From NCBI RefSeq assembly GCF_007667275.1, contig NZ_VDQT01000001.1:310001-374000 (forward strand): 64,000 nucleotides of DNA, written 5' to 3'. This DNA is from Stenotrophomonas rhizophila. GTDB taxonomy: Bacteria; Pseudomonadota; Gammaproteobacteria; Xanthomonadales; Xanthomonadaceae. The position numbers were made by a program, and so were the translations under genes. Positions 61,996-64,000 of the stretch are shown in pieces (the stretch's first letter is position 1; the number at the start of each line of letters is the position of its first letter). The notes beneath the pieces are model-generated. The model did no database searches. It was not told the origin of the DNA and saw only the letters and a program-made list of their open reading frames with translations.

Positions 61996-62092
61996 GGTGG
62001 GTGTTTCCTTGTGGTGGGTTATCAAACGATCGAAATGGTCAATCCCGAGCGAATGCTTGATTGACCCTGTGGAACGCCGCAAAGATTACGGG
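61996..62092 (-). repeat. Duplicated 5' leader/promoter of pilin 6
   Basis: It includes GTGGTGGGTTATCAAAC (read on +) and the 42-bp block 62051-62092 shared with pilin 3. It is probably the promoter that starts the fimbrial locus. The next ~175 bp to the hmuV stop hold no gene. Confidence 0.6.
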
Positions 62093-62269
62093 CCGATCGC
62101 GCCACCACACATGCAACATTGTTCAAAAGAGGCTGCAATTAGTTGTATTCGCGTTGAATGCGACACGCCGCCCGCGAGCCAGCGCAACGCACGGCACGCG
62201 CCTCGCCCACAGGGAGGAAGCACTATGCTAGGACGCTGCGGAACAGCTAAAAGCGGGGAAAATCCGACG

Positions 62270-63034
62270 TCAGCTGACGACGACGAGCGGCACGTCGCGG
62301 AGCGGATGCCGCAGTACGACGACCGATTGCTGGTAGACCCGTTCGATGTGCTCGCGGGTCAACACCTGGTCGGGCGTTCCGTCCGCGGCCACCCTGCCCT
62401 GCTCCAACAGCACGATGCGGTTGGCGTAGCCCGCCGCCAGGTTGAGGTCGTGCAGCACCACGATCACGCAGGCACCTTCATCGGCCAGCCCACGCACGGT
62501 GCGAAGCGTGCGCTCCTGGTGGCGCAGGTCCAGCGCTGCCGTCGGTTCGTCGAGCAACAGCAGCGGCGTGTCCTGGGCCAGCACGCGCGCGAACGTGGCA
62601 CGCGCTGCCTCGCCACCGGACAGTGTCTGTACTTCGCGGCGCCGCAGACGCGCCATCTCGGCCTGCTCCAACGCCTGATCCACCCGCGCCGCATCGCGGA
62701 CCGGATCGGCCGCATGCGGCAGGCGCCCCATCGCCACCACTTCCTCCACGCTGAAGGCGAACCGCACCGCGTGGTCCTGCGGCATCACCGCGCGTTCGCG
62801 GGCCAGCGCCATCGCCTTCCAGTGGGCGATCGGCCGATCATGCAGGATGACCTGCCCTGCGTCGGCCTCCACGTCACCGCTGGCAACCGCCAGCAGGGTG
62901 GATTTTCCCGCGCCGTTCGGCCCGACCAGTGCGGTCAGCGTGCCGGGCGCGAAGCCAAGATGGATGTCATGCAGGATCCGACGTTCGCCGAAACGCACGC
63001 CAACGCCGTCCAACTGCAGGAAAGGTGCGCTCAT
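62270..63034 (-). CDS. hmuV: Haem ABC transporter ATPase
   Basis: The 254-residue ATPase has Walker A GPNGAGKST (~38-46), MPQDHAVRFAFSVEEVVAMGR (typical HmuV), signature LSGGEAARA, Walker B LLLLDEPTAALD and H-loop LHDLN. It powers haem or siderophore import with the FecCD-type permease. ATG 63034 overlaps the permease stop (ATGA). An extension to 63205 lies inside the permease gene and is not real. Confidence 0.88.
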   Translation of the reverse strand: MSAPFLQLDGVGVRFGERRILHDIHLGFAPGTLTALVGPNGAGKSTLLAVASGDVEADAGQVILHDRPIAHWKAMALARERAVMPQDHAVRFAFSVEEVVAMGRLPHAADPVRDAARVDQALEQAEMARLRRREVQTLSGGEAARATFARVLAQDTPLLLLDEPTAALDLRHQERTLRTVRGLADEGACVIVVLHDLNLAAGYANRIVLLEQGRVAADGTPDQVLTREHIERVYQQSVVVLRHPLRDVPLVVVS

Positions 63035-64000
63035 ACCACCCCGCTCCGCCGCTGGTGCAGCACCAGCCACAGGAAGAACGGTGCACCCAACGCGGCCGAG
63101 AACAGCCCCAACGGAATCTCCGCCGGCGGATCGAGCGTGCGCGCCGCAGTATCGGCGACCACGATCAGCAGCGCCCCGGTCACCGCCGACACCGGCAGCA
63201 GCCAACGGTGCCCCGGGCCGACCAGCATGCGCACCACGTGCGGCACCACCAGCCCGACGAAACCAATGGAACCGGCAAACGCGACCGCCGCGCCGACCAG
63301 CAGCGCGCTGAACGCAATCAACTTCAACCGCGTGCGCTTCACGTTCAGGCCCAGATGCTGCGCCTGGCGCTCGCCCAGCGCCAGCATGTCCAGCGGCGTG
63401 CCCAGGCGCAGCAGGGCGACCGTGCCAAGCACGAACACCGGCAGCGCCGCCGCCACATCGGCCCAGTCGGCCTGCGCCAGCGAGCCCATCTGCCAGAACA
63501 CCAGCGACTGCAGCTCGCTTTCGCTGGCGATGTAGGTCAGGAAGCCGATCGCCGCAGAACAGAACGCCGCCATCGCGATCCCGACCAGCAACAGCGTCGC
63601 CGTGCCGGTGTTGCGGCCGGGCCGCGCCAGCGCGTAGGTCAGGCTGATCGCCGTGGCACCGCCCGCGAACGCCGCCAACGGCAGGGTCCAGCCGCCCACG
63701 CTGCCAGCACCGAGCACGATGGCCGCCACCGCCCCCAGCGCCGCGCCCTGGGTCACGCCGACGATGCCCGGGTCCGCCAGCGGATTGCCGAACAGGCCCT
63801 GCAGGCTGGCACCGGCCATGGCCAGCGACGCCCCGACCAGCGCGCCCAGCAGGGCGCGCGGAATGCGCAGGTTCCAGACCACGGCCAGATCGCGCTGGCT
63901 GACATGGCCAGCATCCAGCAGGCCCAGCTTGACCGCCACCGCCTGCACCACCTCCAGCGGTGGCAGGCGCAGCGGCCCCACTGCGAACGAGGCCAGGATG
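63031..64000 (-). CDS. hmuU: FecCD-family haem/iron permease, 3' part
   Basis: The frame is open to the right edge (codons for ILASFAVGPLRLPP), so the N-terminus is beyond the window. The ~323 visible residues carry the FecCD family marks RIPRALLGALVGASLAMAGASLQGLFGNPLADPGIVGV, GSL in the middle helix and FVGLVVPHVVRMLVG (each shown here in part). The protein forms the channel of a BtuC-like importer. The binding protein and TonB partners should lie upstream, outside the window. Confidence 0.87.
   Translation of the reverse strand, partial: ILASFAVGPLRLPPLEVVQAVAVKLGLLDAGHVSQRDLAVVWNLRIPRALLGALVGASLAMAGASLQGLFGNPLADPGIVGVTQGAALGAVAAIVLGAGSVGGWTLPLAAFAGGATAISLTYALARPGRNTGTATLLLVGIAMAAFCSAAIGFLTYIASESELQSLVFWQMGSLAQADWADVAAALPVFVLGTVALLRLGTPLDMLALGERQAQHLGLNVKRTRLKLIAFSALLVGAAVAFAGSIGFVGLVVPHVVRMLVGPGHRWLLPVSAVTGALLIVVADTAARTLDPPAEIPLGLFSAALGAPFFLWLVLHQRRSGVV

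Noticed and set aside
1..64000. CRISPR array, tRNA or rRNA genes, complete insertion sequences
   Set aside because: No spaced direct repeats, cloverleaf-type genes, rRNA segments or transposase genes with terminal repeats were recognised.

Overview
The window looks like a chromosomal segment of a high-GC gammaproteobacterium of the Xanthomonadaceae, most likely Stenotrophomonas or a close relative. This is inferred from the strongly GC-biased codon third positions, GTAG-headed REP hairpins, a xanthomonad-type dif core sequence, and the mix of RTX protein, autotransporter, RND efflux and DUF1120 fimbriae. No database search was possible, so family names rest on motif recognition.

Region 1 (1-2113) is the 3' end of a large RTX (haemolysin-type calcium-binding repeat) gene. 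Region 2 (about 2.3-15.7 kb) is accessory: codon use is visibly less GC-biased, and it holds two regulator/enzyme pairs (MerR with an alpha/beta hydrolase, HxlR with a short-chain dehydrogenase), a frameshifted membrane protein, and a minus-strand gene cluster that looks like an anti-phage locus. That cluster has a nuclease-STAND protein with the layout of Avs proteins, two tiny coupled ORFs, and a KAP/YobI-type membrane P-loop NTPase. The 5' end of the nuclease-STAND frame runs in frame into the N-terminal remnant of a tyrosine recombinase, and about 140 bp outside that remnant lies a dif-like XerC/XerD site (15675-15702). This suggests insertion at or near the replication terminus.

Region 3 (15.7-25.5 kb) carries a CHAD protein, an outer-membrane protein gene interrupted by an amber codon, a large autotransporter, an amidohydrolase and an HdeD-like protein. 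Region 4 (24.1-32.7 kb) is a minus-strand series: RND adaptor, RND pump and outer-membrane channel, then a DcaP-like porin and a MipA/OmpV protein, all closely spaced. Region 5 (32.8-40.6 kb) has arginine deiminase, two ArcD-type antiporters and a membrane alpha/beta hydrolase, plus small envelope proteins on the other strand.

Region 6 (40.7-46.8 kb) is a compact molybdenum operon, moaA-moaCB-moeA-moaD-moaE-modA-modB-modC, with mostly overlapping start/stop codons. It couples molybdate uptake with molybdopterin synthesis and includes a MoaC-MoaB fusion. Next come an M14-type metallopeptidase, a REP pair, and an EF-G paralogue whose long leader contains a promoter, a small ORF, an intrinsic terminator and a second small ORF with a strong ribosome binding site ending in Arg-Ala-Ala-Pro. 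A TonB-dependent siderophore receptor is divergent to it.

Region 7 (52.8-62.0 kb) is a chaperone-usher locus with six paralogous DUF1120 pilin genes, a chaperone between them, an usher and a two-domain tip subunit. Two or three of the pilin genes share a duplicated upstream region. The window closes with a haem-type ABC importer (HmuV and the 3' part of HmuU). No tRNA, rRNA, CRISPR array or complete insertion sequence was recognised.

The best candidates for something undescribed are the nuclease-STAND plus KAP/YobI cluster beside a dif-like site, and the leader of the EF-G paralogue with its possible arrest peptide.
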